A DNA stretch of 44,993 nucleotides from Burkholderiales bacterium (GCA_022843705.1 JALHND010000012.1:1-44993); one strand, 5' to 3'; shown: positions 9,345 to 20,000, counted from the stretch's first letter. Numbers and translations: made by a program. The notes: a model not told the origin generated them from the letters alone.

Positions 9345-10640
9345 ATGAGCGCGTCGTTTTCGCATCCATCGTCGGTCTGGATCAGCAGCGCAAACCCCGC
9401 GCGGACGTTCCCGCCGCTGACCGCCGGCCTGCGCACCGATGTGGCGATCATCGGGGGCGGCTTCACCGGGCTGACCGCGGCCTGGCACCTGGCGAAAGCG
9501 GGCATCGACTGCGCGGTCATCGAGGCTCATGACATCGGCTGGGGGGCCAGCGGCCGCAACGGTGGCATGGCGGTGCTGCGTTACAAGACGCCTTGGGCCG
9601 GTTTGGCGCGTCGGCATGGCGAAGAAGAGGCCAGGCACTTGCACGGACTGCTGCTGTCGGCCCTGGATGCTCTGGAGGAGATCATCAGCGATCTTGGCAT
9701 CGACTGCGGATTTTCCCGCTGTGGGCACATTACCGCCGCCAACGGCAAATCGGCACTGGCGATGCTGCGGGCCGACGTTGAATGGCTGGCGGCTGCAGGC
9801 GACCGTGCTCCCCGCATGCTGACGGCCGGGGAAACTGCGGAACTGTCAGGCACATCTTGTTATCTGGGCGCTTATCTTGATCCGCGTGCCGCCGGAATCC
9901 ATCCCCTCAATTACGCACGCGGCCTGGCAGCGGGACTGGCGGATCGTGGCGTGACACTGCATTCGGGCACGCCGGCAAGCGCGATACAGGAGAATTCGCA
10001 TGGTGTCAGCGTGGCCACTCCAGGCGGGACAGTGCGTGCCGGACAGCTGCTGATTGCAACCAATGCCTATACCGAGCTGTTCAGCCTGGGCAATGACCTC
10101 GACAAGCGCATCGTGCCTGTCTCGACCTCGGTGATCACCACGGCGCCGTTGCCGCCGGATGAGCTGCACAGGCTGCTGCCGCAAGGCCATCTGGTTTCCG
10201 ACACGCGGCATCTGCTGAATTATTTCCGCATTGCACCGGGCAATCGCATGATGTTCGGCGGAAGGGGGTCGCTGACCGGCAAGGAGTCGCCGGGTGTTTA
10301 TTCGGGACTTGAGCGCAAGCTGGTGGAAACCTATCCCTCGCTTGCGGGTGTGCCGATAGACCACAGATGGTCGGGCAAGGTGGCGGTGACACTGGACGAT
10401 TTTCCGCATGCCGGCAGGCTGGGAAAACGCGTTTCCTTTGCCATGGGGTACGGCGGACGCGGCGTTGTTCTTACCGGACTCCTGGGCGGAATGCTGGCGG
10501 CACTTGCTAAAGGTGAAGCGGTCAGGGCGGGCCCGATGCATGCCGCATCGTTTGCGCCCATACCGCTTCACGGACTGCGGATTCCCGCGATGAAGGCTGT
10601 TGCCGGTTATTACCGGCTGCTCGACGCACTGCGCCTCTGA
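9345..10640 (+). CDS. DAO-family FAD-dependent oxidoreductase (PuuB-like)
   Basis: A flavoprotein of the D-amino-acid oxidase fold that probably oxidises an amine or N-substituted amino acid. The 431-aa product has an FAD-binding Rossmann motif, DVAIIGGGFTGLTAAWHLAKAG, near residues 28-49, a glycine-rich GWGASGRNGG motif soon after, and a C-terminal MGYGGRGVVLTGLLGG that contacts FAD. The arrangement resembles gamma-glutamylputrescine oxidase and similar enzymes. The ORF track starts at 9204, overlapping hyuB. I prefer the ATG at 9345, which leaves a 22-base gap. As third gene of the hyuAB operon it could make or process the amide that HyuAB hydrolyses. The substrate assignment is inference. 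Confidence 0.85.
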   Translation: MSASFSHPSSVWISSANPARTFPPLTAGLRTDVAIIGGGFTGLTAAWHLAKAGIDCAVIEAHDIGWGASGRNGGMAVLRYKTPWAGLARRHGEEEARHLHGLLLSALDALEEIISDLGIDCGFSRCGHITAANGKSALAMLRADVEWLAAAGDRAPRMLTAGETAELSGTSCYLGAYLDPRAAGIHPLNYARGLAAGLADRGVTLHSGTPASAIQENSHGVSVATPGGTVRAGQLLIATNAYTELFSLGNDLDKRIVPVSTSVITTAPLPPDELHRLLPQGHLVSDTRHLLNYFRIAPGNRMMFGGRGSLTGKESPGVYSGLERKLVETYPSLAGVPIDHRWSGKVAVTLDDFPHAGRLGKRVSFAMGYGGRGVVLTGLLGGMLAALAKGEAVRAGPMHAASFAPIPLHGLRIPAMKAVAGYYRLLDALRL

Positions 10641-10644
10641 TCGC

Positions 10645-10661
10645 GCCCGGTGCCACCGGGC
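10645..10661. terminator. Hairpin between convergent genes
   Basis: GCCCGG-TGCCA-CCGGGC is a perfect 6-bp stem in the 25-base gap between the convergent FAD oxidoreductase and Bug genes. It lacks a T-run, so it may only slow or process transcripts from either side. Confidence 0.4.
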
Positions 10662-10665
10662 AGAT

Positions 10666-11646
10666 TCATTCCAGCACTATGCCCGAAGTTTTCACCAGGT
10701 TCGCCCAGCGAACCGCGTCATCCCTGATCAGTTTCTCGAATTGCGCAACCGTGGTGTATTCGGTTTCGATTCCCTGGTTTTCGAGGCGGTCGACGACTGC
10801 AGGAACGGTCAGTGCCTTCTTGATTTCAAGATTGAGCCTGTTTACGACCGGTTTCGGGGTTGCCGCCGGCGCCATCAGGCCGTACCAGACCGGCACTTCG
10901 TAGCCGGGCAGGGTTTCGGCGATCGTGGGCACCTGCGGTGCCGATTTGGCGCGTTTCGAACCGGTGACCCCGATCGCCTTCAGCTTCCCGACCTTTATCT
11001 GCGGCAATGCGGCGAGCACCGGCAGGAAACTGAGCTGTACTTCACCCTGTATCGTGGCCAGGATGTTTGCCGCGGCGCCCTTGTAGGCAACGGCGGTCAG
11101 TTGCACGCCGCTCATCACCGAGAACAATTCTCCTGCGAGATGGTTGGTTGATCCCTGTCCGGAATGCCCGAACAGGAGTTTGCCGCGTGGCTGGGTCTTG
11201 CCATACGCAATCAGTTCCTGGGTGTTGCTCGCCGGCAGCGAGGGATTGATCATCAGCATCGTTGCGCCAAGTCCGATCACCGACAGCGGCGCAAAGGCCT
11301 TGATCGGGTCATATGACGGCCTGCGCTTGAAGTTCGGGCTGATGGTGATGACCGGCTGCCCCATGAACAGCGTGTACCCGTCCGGTGTGGCATTGGCAGC
11401 GATTTCCATCGCCAGGGTCCCGCCGGCGCCGGGCCTGCCGTCGATGATGACGCGCTGCCCCATCTGTTCCCCGAGCTGGGCTGCCATTGTCCGCGCAATG
11501 GTGTCGCTGACGCCTCCGGGCAGGTAACCCGTGATGATGCGCATGGGCCGGGACGGAAAATCGCTGATCTGCTGGGCGGCGGCGGTACCGGCGGCAACAG
11601 CGCAGAATCCGATGGCCAGTGAGAATCGAATCAATTTGACGGACAT
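10666..11646 (-). CDS. Bug/TctC-family periplasmic solute-binding protein (copy 1)
   Basis: A predicted receptor of the tripartite tricarboxylate transporter type that binds a small organic acid or amide in the periplasm. The 326-aa precursor has a signal peptide (SVKLIRFSLAIGFCAVAAG, cleaved near AAAQQ) and then the Bug signature FPSRPMRIITGYLPGG, with conserved DGRPGAGG and ATPDGYTL. The start at 11646 is set by AGGAG 6 bases upstream; the ORF track runs longer. No TctA/TctB membrane genes are adjacent, so it is an orphan receptor, which is common in Burkholderiales. It lies downstream of the GGT gene on the same strand, 150 bases away, and may share its transcript. The ligand is unknown. 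Confidence 0.93.
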   Translation of the reverse strand: MSVKLIRFSLAIGFCAVAAGTAAAQQISDFPSRPMRIITGYLPGGVSDTIARTMAAQLGEQMGQRVIIDGRPGAGGTLAMEIAANATPDGYTLFMGQPVITISPNFKRRPSYDPIKAFAPLSVIGLGATMLMINPSLPASNTQELIAYGKTQPRGKLLFGHSGQGSTNHLAGELFSVMSGVQLTAVAYKGAAANILATIQGEVQLSFLPVLAALPQIKVGKLKAIGVTGSKRAKSAPQVPTIAETLPGYEVPVWYGLMAPAATPKPVVNRLNLEIKKALTVPAVVDRLENQGIETEYTTVAQFEKLIRDDAVRWANLVKTSGIVLE

Positions 11647-11795
11647 GAGTTTCTCCTCGATCGAAACAGTGAATGAAGCCGGCTTTCCGCTGAGGCGAAG
11701 GCCGTTACTGCTGCGGCAATGTGCGGGCATCGGAGGAGTGCATGAGCCATCCGGTGCAGCCGACCGGCATCATGCAAGTTCCGTGCCGCATCTTT

Positions 11796-13364
11796 TTATA
11801 CGGCGGCGACAGCCCCGGACCACGGCGACATCACGTCGGAAACACCCTGATGTTCGCCCGTTTTTGGGTCACGGAATACCGCGCTGGGGCATGCGTAGTT
11901 CGTAGGGTATACCAGCAGCTCGTTGAATTGCACCGGAAACCGGCTGGATAAGGCCTCTCGCACGGTTTCGCTGTGGCGGGGATCAACGCCGACGGTATCT
12001 TCACCACTGGCATCGATGCGGGGATGGTGGAAGGCATCCACAAGGGTCATGCCGTGGTCAATCAGGAAGGAGCTGATCTGGTAAACCGCGGGCAATATCT
12101 TCCGGCCACCGGAAGCGCCGATTGCAAACCACGGCTTGTCATCGCGCAACGCGATGACCGGACACATGTTGGACAGGGCGCGTTTGCCCGGTGCGAGGCT
12201 GTTCGGCGAGCCCGGACGGGGATCAAACCACATGATGCCGTTGTTCATCAGTACGCCACTGGAGGGCAGCACCACCTTTGACCCGAATACGGAAAGCAGG
12301 GTTTGTGTCAGTGCCACCATGTTGCCATCGCGGTCGATGACGTTGAGATGGGTCGTGGTCGAAGGATCGCGGCGGTCGCTGTTGTCCCCCATGCTGGCCA
12401 GGCGTTCGGCGTAGGCCTCGCGCAGGGCAGCGGCATAGGCAGTGAAGGCGTCTGCTCCGGGACCGCCAGGCGCAAAGTTGATGTCGCGCAGCGGTTCCAG
12501 TGCGCGCAGCATTGTCGGTCCCGCAGTGAGTTGCGGCGGCAGTGCCAGGCGGGCACCCCTGTAAGCGGTGGTGACGGGGTCGACAATGCGCGAACGGAAA
12601 CCTGCAAGATCTGCCGCCGAAAGGTTGCCGCCCATCGCCCGCAGATCATTCGCAATGCCCGATGCGATATCGCCCTCGTAAAAATCCCGCGGCCCGGCAT
12701 CGGACAGGCGGCGCAGCGTGCGGGCCAGGCCTTTCAGTTTCAGGCGCGCCAGAGGAGCACCTGCGGGGGTCACCGGCGGCATACCGCCGGGCAGCCAGAT
12801 ATCGCGGGTTGACGGATACAGGGACAGCTCCCTGGCCATCGTTGCCACCTTGAGCGTCAGGTACCAGTCGACCGCGATGCCTTCTTCGGCGAGGCCAATC
12901 GCGGGCTCCATCACATCGCGGAACGACATCGTGCCGAAATTTGCAAGCGCAGTGGCCATGCCGTCGACATGTCCGGGTATGGCGATCGACATCGGTCCGT
13001 GGACATTGCGGTCATCCTGAACGGCCGGCCAGGTGAAGAGATCCCTGGTTACGCCGCCGGTCAGCGGGTAGTCTGCAGGATCGAGTCCGCCGGGCGCGAT
13101 GGGGCCGAAATCGATCACGCGCACCCGTTTTTCCCGGGCGAGATAAACCATCATGAAGCCGACACCGCCAAGCCCGCTGTTCCAGGGTTCGACTGCGGCC
13201 AGCGCAAATCCGGTGGCAACTGCGGCATCCACCGCGTTGCCTCCGGCGGACAGAATACGCGCCCCCGCCGCACTGGCGATCCGGCTTTGCGAGGTGACAA
13301 TGCCGCCGCGCGAACAGGCAACGGGTTTGGTGACTGTCCAGTTCTGCGCTGTATGGTTGTTCAT
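11796..13364 (-). CDS. ggt: Gamma-glutamyltransferase-family protein (Ntn hydrolase)
   Basis: GGT homologues cleave and transfer gamma-glutamyl groups after autocatalytic processing that exposes an N-terminal Thr on the small subunit. This 522-aa product has the large-subunit motif AVEPWNSGLGGVGF, the processing and nucleophile region DPSTTTHLNVIDRDGN (nucleophile Thr near residue 337), and PRPGSPNSLAPGKR, SNMCP and IGASGGRKI further on. One glycine of the usual GLGGGGF is Val. There is no signal peptide, unlike classical periplasmic GGT, so it is probably cytoplasmic and may be a cephalosporin-acylase-like or other amidohydrolase variant. The ORF track starts at a TTG (13379); the ATG at 13364 is preferred. 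The product faces hyuAB, which suggests a shared gamma-glutamyl or lactam route (inference). Confidence 0.88.
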   Translation of the reverse strand: MNNHTAQNWTVTKPVACSRGGIVTSQSRIASAAGARILSAGGNAVDAAVATGFALAAVEPWNSGLGGVGFMMVYLAREKRVRVIDFGPIAPGGLDPADYPLTGGVTRDLFTWPAVQDDRNVHGPMSIAIPGHVDGMATALANFGTMSFRDVMEPAIGLAEEGIAVDWYLTLKVATMARELSLYPSTRDIWLPGGMPPVTPAGAPLARLKLKGLARTLRRLSDAGPRDFYEGDIASGIANDLRAMGGNLSAADLAGFRSRIVDPVTTAYRGARLALPPQLTAGPTMLRALEPLRDINFAPGGPGADAFTAYAAALREAYAERLASMGDNSDRRDPSTTTHLNVIDRDGNMVALTQTLLSVFGSKVVLPSSGVLMNNGIMWFDPRPGSPNSLAPGKRALSNMCPVIALRDDKPWFAIGASGGRKILPAVYQISSFLIDHGMTLVDAFHHPRIDASGEDTVGVDPRHSETVREALSSRFPVQFNELLVYPTNYACPSAVFRDPKTGEHQGVSDVMSPWSGAVAAV

Positions 13365-13506
13365 GGAGAGAAGCGGCAAATGCGGTCTGGGAGCTTCTCG
13401 GATGCTAATCGAAAATCGGTGCCCGCGCCTAGCCTCGCCAGGGAGCGTCCGGGACCGTCTGTTTCTGCAATGGCGGCATTCCCGATAAAATGACGGTTAC
13501 TTACCC

Positions 13507-13512
13507 AGGAGG
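13507..13512 (+). promoter_or_regulatory. Strong Shine-Dalgarno that fixes the start of the UxaA-like gene
   Basis: AGGAGG lies 7 bases before the ATG at 13520. It supports that start over the ORF-track start at 13490. Confidence 0.8.
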
Positions 13513-13519
13513 CAGGGCC

Positions 13520-15076
13520 ATGGACGACGGCGTGATACACATCAAGGACAAACCCGCATCGGGCCCGGTGATCCGGCTGCACGAGAATGACAACGTGCTG
13601 ATCGCCCGCGGCGACATCGGCATCGGCACCAAGCTCGACGGCGGACTCACCGCGAAAAGCCAGGTACCGGCGGGACACAAGATCGCCTCGCGCGACATCA
13701 AGAAGGGCGAGCCGATCCTCAAATACGCGGTGACCATCGGTTTTGCCTCGGCCGACATTCCGGCCGGCACCTACGTGCATTCGCATAACCTCGAGTTCCG
13801 CGAATTTGACCGCGACTACGCCTACGCCCGCGACTACAAACCGGAGCAGATGATTCCCGAGGCTGAGCGCGCTTCGTTCATGGGCATCGTCCGCGCCAAC
13901 GGCCAGGTTGCGACACGCAACTATCTGGGCGTGCTGGCCACGGTGAACTGCTCGGCGACGGTGGCGCACAAGATCGCCGAATATTTCACGCCGGAACGCC
14001 TGGCCGACTATCCCAACATCGACGGCGTCTGTGCCTTTGCGCACGGCACCGGCTGCGGCATGGAAATGACCGGTGAGCCGATGGACCTCCTGCGGCGGAC
14101 CATGGCGGGTTATGCGCGCCACGCCAACCTCGCCGGCGCGCTGATCATCGGCCTCGGCTGCGAACGCAACCAGATCAAGGGTCTGATGAAGGAGCAGGGC
14201 ATCGAAGTCAGCGACCGGCTGAAGACTTTCGTGATGCAGGAATCCGGCGGCACGCGCCAGACCATCGAAGCGGGCATTGCCGCACTGAAGGAAATGCTGC
14301 CCGAGGCCAACAAGGTGATGCGCCAGAGGGTGCCCGCGAGCCATCTGATGATCGGCCTGCAGTGCGGCGGCTCGGACGGTTTTTCGTCGATCACCGCCAA
14401 TCCCGCACTGGGTGCGGCGATGGACATTCTGGCGCGCCACGGCGGCACGCACATCCTGTCGGAGACGCCGGAAATCTACGGTGTCGAACATACGCTGACC
14501 CGGCGCGCAAAATCCCGCGAAGTCGGCGAGAAGCTGATCGAGCGCATCCGCTGGTGGAAGGATGTCTACAACGCCGGCAAGGACACCCAGATCAACGGCG
14601 TGGTCAGCCCGGGCAACCAGCACGGCGGCCTGGCCAACATTTTCGAGAAATCCCTGGGTTCATCGATGAAGGGCGGCACCGGCCCGCTCAATGCGGTCTA
14701 CCATTACGCACAGCCGGTCACCGAGCGCGGCTTCGTGTTCATGGACACGCCGGGCTTCGACCCGGTATCGGCGACGGGGCAGATCGCCGGCGGCGCCAAC
14801 ATGATCATGTTCACCACCGGCCGCGGCTCGATGTTCGGCGCCAAACCGGTGCCCTCGATCAAGCTGGCGACCAACACGCCGATGTACAGCAGGCTGGCCG
14901 AGGACATGGACATCAACTGCGGCGAAATTCTCGACGGCACGAAATCGCTGTCGCAGAAGGCGCAGGAAATTTTCGACCTGATGCTGCGCATTGCATCGGG
15001 CGAAAAATCCAAGAGTGAGCTGCTGGGGCTGGGTGACCATGAATACGTGCCCTGGAACATCGGCGTCACCAGCTGA
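13520..15076 (+). CDS. UxaA-family sugar-acid dehydratase (altronate/galactarate dehydratase-like)
   Basis: The family removes water from sugar acids such as altronate, galactarate or related hydroxy acids to give 2-keto-3-deoxy acids, usually with an iron centre. The 518-aa product has an N-terminal SAF domain (IRLHENDNVLIARGDI ... AGTYVHSHNLEF) and a large C-terminal catalytic region with MGIVRANGQVATRNY, CAFAHGTGCG, LIIGLGCERNQ and LQCGGSDGFSSITANPALG. All are typical of UxaA/GarD. The length matches full two-domain enzymes. The start is fixed by AGGAGG. crcB starts 10 bases after the stop. The gene is divergent from ggt across 155 bases. No uronate-pathway neighbours (uxaB, kdgK) are in the window, so the substrate is uncertain. 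Confidence 0.9.
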   Translation: MDDGVIHIKDKPASGPVIRLHENDNVLIARGDIGIGTKLDGGLTAKSQVPAGHKIASRDIKKGEPILKYAVTIGFASADIPAGTYVHSHNLEFREFDRDYAYARDYKPEQMIPEAERASFMGIVRANGQVATRNYLGVLATVNCSATVAHKIAEYFTPERLADYPNIDGVCAFAHGTGCGMEMTGEPMDLLRRTMAGYARHANLAGALIIGLGCERNQIKGLMKEQGIEVSDRLKTFVMQESGGTRQTIEAGIAALKEMLPEANKVMRQRVPASHLMIGLQCGGSDGFSSITANPALGAAMDILARHGGTHILSETPEIYGVEHTLTRRAKSREVGEKLIERIRWWKDVYNAGKDTQINGVVSPGNQHGGLANIFEKSLGSSMKGGTGPLNAVYHYAQPVTERGFVFMDTPGFDPVSATGQIAGGANMIMFTTGRGSMFGAKPVPSIKLATNTPMYSRLAEDMDINCGEILDGTKSLSQKAQEIFDLMLRIASGEKSKSELLGLGDHEYVPWNIGVTS

Positions 15077-15086
15077 TGCACACTGC

Positions 15087-15470
15087 ATGAGTTTCAGCGC
15101 TTTTGCCGCTGTCGGCGTCGGCGCGATGTTCGGCGCCTGGTCGCGCTGGGGCCTGGCGCTGGCCTTGAATCAGCTGGTGCCTGCGCTGCCGATGGGCACG
15201 CTGGTCGCCAACCTGGCGGGCGGCTTCATGATTGGTGCGGCATTCGAGTTTTTCATGCAGCACACTGCGCTGGCGCCGGAGTACCGGCTGATGTTCATCA
15301 CCGGCTTCCTCGGCAGCCTGACCACTTTTTCGGCCTTTTCGCTGGAGGCGATCATGCTGCTGCAACAGGGTCGTTACGGCTGGGCACTGCTGCTGATCGG
15401 CAGCCACCTGGTCGGATCGCTGGCGATGACCTTGCTGGGAATCGCGCTGGTCCGCGCGATCAGCGCATAG
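15087..15470 (+). CDS. crcB: CrcB/Fluc fluoride ion channel
   Basis: A small dual-topology membrane protein that exports fluoride. The 127-aa product has four hydrophobic segments. It carries the Fluc signatures GTLVANLAGGF (conserved pore-lining Asn) and TGFLGSLTTFSAFSLE (the polar TTFS track). The ORF track begins at 14991 inside the dehydratase gene; the ATG at 15087 is the first that gives a normal N-terminus. It probably shares a transcript with the upstream gene. I see no fluoride riboswitch, as the 10-base gap leaves no room for one. The last 11 bases overlap the convergent NAD(P)HX-repair gene. Confidence 0.93.
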   Translation: MSFSAFAAVGVGAMFGAWSRWGLALALNQLVPALPMGTLVANLAGGFMIGAAFEFFMQHTALAPEYRLMFITGFLGSLTTFSAFSLEAIMLLQQGRYGWALLLIGSHLVGSLAMTLLGIALVRAISA

Positions 15471-16971
15471 GCCAGCGGATTGCCCGATTCCGGTTGAGCA
15501 GTCGGCGCGCAGCGTCGATGACTTCGCCCGCAGTCAGTCCGATCGGCCCCGTTCCCTCAATCAGCAGATGATCCGCGGCCGCGCCGTGCAGATGGACCGC
15601 GCCTGTCAGTGCGTGCCGTTCATCCACCCCCTGGGCGAGCAAGGCCACAAGGATGCCGGTCAGTACGTCGCCCATGCCGGCGGACGCCATGCCCGGGTTG
15701 CCGGAGCTGTTGATCGCCCAGTGCCCGTCCGGCCAGGCGCACAGACTGCCGCAGCCCTTGAGCACGACACCGGCCCGGTATTCCCGGGCAAGTTGCAGCA
15801 CGGCAGCAACCCGGTCTGCCTGCACTGCGTCAGTGCTTGAATCGAGCAGCCGCGCGGCCTCTGCCGGATGCGGGGTCAGGATCGAGGGCGCGCTCCGCTG
15901 TTTCAGCCGTTTTGCCAGTTCCGGAAATGTGGCGACAAGATTCAGCGCATCGGCATCCAGTACCAGCGGCAGGGATTTTTCCAGTGCCCAGTCCAGGTAC
16001 TCGGCAGCGTCAGGAGAATCACCGAGTCCCGGCCCGATTGCCAAAGCCGTCAGGTGATCCAGCCGCAGCACGCCATCGGCCGGGCGCAGCATCAATTCCG
16101 GCTGCAGGGGGTCGAGCAGCGGCACGTCGTCAGCCAGCAATCCGGCATAAACGCGGCCGGCGCCGCATTTGAGCGCCGCGCGGGCAGCCAGCAGCGCGGC
16201 ACCGCTCATGCCGTGCGCGCCGCCGACGATGCCGGCGCTGCCGAAACTGCCCTTGTGCGAATTGCGGGGCCGCGGTGGCAGCAGATGGGTCAGCACGCCG
16301 TTGCCCAGGAATACGCCCTGGGGCGCTGGCGCCACGGCATCCTGCAATCCCAGTCCGGCAAGATGCACTGTCCCGCAGTGGTCGGGTCCGTCCAGCGTCA
16401 GCAGGCCCGGCTTCAGGGCGATGAAGGTGATTGTATGGTCAGCCACGATGGCGCTGCCGATCACCCGCCCGCTGTCGGCATCGAGTCCGCTGGGAATGTC
16501 CAGAGCCAGCACCGGTGCGTCCAGCGCATTGGCTTCCTCGATCAGCGCGGCGTAATCATCCGCAGGTTCGCGCCTGAGTCCGATTCCGAACAGGCCGTCG
16601 ACAACCAGCGCCCAGTCCTGGCGGCGCGGAATGGCGTCGATCACCGTGCCGCCGGCCTGCTGCCAGGCACTCATCGCCTCCGCGGCATCTCCCTTATGCT
16701 GCCTGCCGCCGGCAGGGCAGACCACGGTAACCGGAAACCACCAGGCTTTCAGATGGCGGGCGAGCACAAAAGCATCGCCGCCATTGTTTCCGGGACCCGC
16801 CAGGACCAGTACCGGTTTGCCACTGTCGCCTGCGAGCTTGCGCGCGAGTTCCGCAGCAGCCAGTCCGGCACGCGCCATCAGTGGCGCGGGATCACGGCCG
16901 GACAGGGCCGCCTGTTCGATGCGCCGCAGGTCTGCGGTCCTGAGTACGGGGGAGGCATGCATGAGGCTCAT
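15460..16971 (-). CDS. nnr: Bifunctional NAD(P)HX epimerase/dehydratase (Nnr, YjeF-type)
   Basis: This enzyme repairs hydrated NADH and NADPH. The N-terminal NnrE domain (about residues 1-215) epimerises NAD(P)HX and contains [19 protein letters not shown]. The C-terminal NnrD domain (about 225-500) is an ADP/ATP-dependent ribokinase-like dehydratase with [31 protein letters not shown] and [19 protein letters not shown]. The 503-aa length is normal for the fused bacterial protein, and both domains look complete. It is divergent from purL across 82 bases and overlaps crcB convergently by 11 bases. Translation could start at either of two nearby ATGs (residues 1 or 4). It acts in the cytoplasm as a housekeeping metabolite-repair enzyme. 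Confidence 0.95.
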   Translation of the reverse strand: MSLMHASPVLRTADLRRIEQAALSGRDPAPLMARAGLAAAELARKLAGDSGKPVLVLAGPGNNGGDAFVLARHLKAWWFPVTVVCPAGGRQHKGDAAEAMSAWQQAGGTVIDAIPRRQDWALVVDGLFGIGLRREPADDYAALIEEANALDAPVLALDIPSGLDADSGRVIGSAIVADHTITFIALKPGLLTLDGPDHCGTVHLAGLGLQDAVAPAPQGVFLGNGVLTHLLPPRPRNSHKGSFGSAGIVGGAHGMSGAALLAARAALKCGAGRVYAGLLADDVPLLDPLQPELMLRPADGVLRLDHLTALAIGPGLGDSPDAAEYLDWALEKSLPLVLDADALNLVATFPELAKRLKQRSAPSILTPHPAEAARLLDSSTDAVQADRVAAVLQLAREYRAGVVLKGCGSLCAWPDGHWAINSSGNPGMASAGMGDVLTGILVALLAQGVDERHALTGAVHLHGAAADHLLIEGTGPIGLTAGEVIDAARRLLNRNRAIRWPMR

Positions 16972-17022
16972 GGTGGCGGCAAGTTTAACGCATGGTCACC
17001 GGCGAAACGGAGCCGGTTCGGG

Positions 17023-17028
17023 TAAAAT
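17023..17028 (+). promoter_or_regulatory. Possible -10 element of purL
   Basis: TAAAAT (5 of 6 to consensus) lies 25 bases before the purL ATG in the 82-base divergent region. No clear -35 element is visible, so the call is tentative. Confidence 0.35.
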
Positions 17029-17053
17029 CGCGCTTTCCGATTGCCTATCGATC

Positions 17054-20000
17054 ATGCCGCAATTCCTAAGCCTGAGAGGACGAGACGCCCTCTCGGCATT
17101 CCGCCGGAAAAAACTGCTGCAGGCCGTCGCTGCCGATATTCCGGGCCTGCAGATCGTCGCCGAATACTGGCATTTCATCCAACTGCGGCAGGAGCTTGAC
17201 AGCGCAGGCCGGCAGCAGCTCGAGCGCCTGCTGACCTACGGTCCTGCGACGGCTCCGGTTGTCCAGCAGGGCACGCTGCTGCTGGTCACGCCGCGGCTGG
17301 GCACCATATCCCCGTGGTCATCCAAGGCGACGGACATTGCCCGGCACTGCGGTTTGCCCGCCGTGGAACGCATCGAGCGCGGCGTGGCCTGGTGGTGTTC
17401 TGTCGCGGGGCAGTCCCTGACGGCGGCGCAGCGCCCGGCATTGCTGCCGCAGATCCATGACCGGATGACCGAGTCGGTCCTCGACAGCCTGGATGCCGCG
17501 GAGGCGCTGTTCCGGCGCATCGACCCGAAACCCCTGGCGACCATCGACATCATCGGCGGCGGGCGTGCCGCCCTGGCGCAGGCCAATGTAACGATGGGAC
17601 TTGCGCTGTCGCCCGATGAAATCGAATACCTGTTCGACAACTTCGCCCGCATCGGCCGCAATCCGACGGATGTCGAGCTGATGATGTTTGCCCAGGCCAA
17701 CTCGGAACATTGCCGGCACAAGATATTCAATGCCGACTGGATCATTGACGGCGACAAACAGGAACACACCCTGTTCGGCATGATCCGCACCACCCACCAG
17801 AAGCACCCACAGGGCACGGTGGTGGCGTATTCGGATAATTCCTCGGTCATCGAGGGCGCCGGTATTGAACGTTTCTACCCCGCGGACGACGGCAGCTACG
17901 GCTACCGCGATGAACTGACGCATATCCTGATGAAGGTGGAGACCCACAACCACCCGACGGCGATTTCGCCGTTTCCCGGCGCTTCCACCAGTGCCGGTGG
18001 CGAAATCCGCGACGAGGGCGCGACCGGGCGCGGTGCGAAACCGAAGGCCGGCCTGACCGGATTTTCGGTGTCGAACCTGCGCATACCCGGTGCAGAGCAA
18101 CCCTGGGAAGCCAATCCCGTCGGAAAACCCGGACGCATTGCCTCCGCGCTGCAGATCATGCTCGACGGCCCGATAGGCGGAGCATCCTTCAACAACGAAT
18201 TCGGCCGCCCGAACCTGGCGGGCTATTTCCGCAGCTACGAGCAGCGCGTCGGCGGAGAAGTCCGCGGTTACCACAAGCCGATCATGATTGCCGGCGGACT
18301 GGGCAACATCGCGGCCACACACACCGCCAAACAGGCATTGCCTGAAGGTGCACTGCTGATCCAGCTGGGCGGTCCCGGCATGCTGATCGGTCTCGGCGGC
18401 GGCGCAGCATCGAGCATGGATACCGGCGCCAACCAGGAAGACCTTGATTTCGATTCGGTGCAGCGCGGCAATCCGGAGATTGAACGCCGCGCCCAGGAAG
18501 TCATCGACCGCTGCTGGGGCCTGGGGGATGCCAATCCGATCCTGTCGATCCATGACGTCGGCGCCGGCGGCCTGTCGAATGCGCTGCCTGAACTCGCGCA
18601 CTCGGCGCAACGCGGCGCCCGTTTCGAACTGCGTGACGTGCCGAGCGAGGAGCCGGGCATGTCGCCGCTGCAGATCTGGTGCAATGAGGCGCAGGAACGT
18701 TATGTGCTGGCGATCGCGCCGCGGGATCTCGACCGTTTCCGCGCGTTGTGCGAGCGCGAGCGCTGCCCGTTCGCGGTGGTGGGCAGCGCCACGGCCGACG
18801 GCCAGCTGCAGGTGCACGACCGCGTGTTCGGCAACAAACCGGTCGACATGGAAATGGTGGTGCTGCTCGGAAAACCGCCGAAGATGCTGCGCGACGTCAA
18901 ACGTGTGGTGCGCGAAGGCCAGGTGTTCGACGCCGCGGGCATCGACATCCGCGAAGCGGCATACCGCGTGCTGCGGCTTCCGGCAGTGGCCGACAAGACT
19001 TTCCTGATCAGCATCGGCGATCGCACGGTCGGCGGCATGACGGCGCGCGACCAGATGGTCGGGCCCTGGCAGGTGCCGGTGGCTGACGCGGCGGTCACGG
19101 CAATGGGCTTCAATACCTGGCGCGGAGAAGCCATGGCGGTGGGCGAACGCACGCCGCTGGCGGTGCTGCATCCGCAGGCCTCCGGCCGCATGGCGGTGGG
19201 CGAGGCCATCACCAACATTGCCGCCGCGGCCATCGGAAAAATCGGCGACATCAAGCTCTCGGCAAACTGGATGGCTGCAGCCGGCCATGGCGGAGAGGAT
19301 GCCGCATTGTTCGACACCGTGCATGCGGTGGCGATCGAACTGTGCCCTCAACTGGGCATCAGCATACCGGTGGGCAAGGACAGCCTGTCGATGAAGACCT
19401 CCTGGAGCGAAAACGGGGCGCGCAGGGAAGTGGTGGCTCCGCTGTCGCTGATCGTCTCCGCGTTCGCGCCGGTGACCGATGTCCGCAGGACGCTGACGCC
19501 GCAGCTGCGCACCGATTGCGGCGATACCGAGCTCCTGCTGATCGATCTCGGCCGCGGCCGCAATCGCCTCGGCGGCTCGGCGCTGGCACAGGTCTACGAT
19601 GCGACCGGTGACACTACCCCGGACGTCGTCGATGCCGGGGATATCAGGTCCTTTTTTGCCGCAATCCAACAACTCAACAGCGACAGGCTGTTACTGGCCT
19701 ACCACGACCGCTCCGACGGCGGCCTGCTGGTCACGCTGTGCGAGATGCTGTTCGCCGCGCGCTGCGGCGCGACTATAAATCTGGCTGCAGGAAATGCCGC
19801 GGCAATGCTGTTCAGCGAAGAACTGGGAGCCGTGCTGCAGGTCCGTCGCAGCGACCGCGAACGCGTCATGGCCGCGCTGGCCGCCGCAGGCCTTGCCGGC
19901 TGCAGCGCCGCCATCGGCAGTGTGCAGGGCAGGGCTGATCGCCTGAAAATAATGGCCGGCGATGCCGTACTGCTGGATGAATCGAGGGTGGACCTGCACC

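Noticed and set aside
15040-15086. Fluoride riboswitch before crcB
   Set aside because: Only 10 bases separate the two genes, and no crcB-motif pseudoknot can be formed from the sequence seen.
16631-17053. 141-codon N-terminal extension of purL in the ORF track
   Set aside because: It overlaps the opposite nnr gene and lacks family similarity; the ATG at 17054 gives the canonical PurL start and length.
17318-19672. 784-aa minus-strand ORF opposite purL
   Set aside because: It is a shadow of purL: no family motifs, His/Arg/Ala-rich composition and full overlap with a certain gene.
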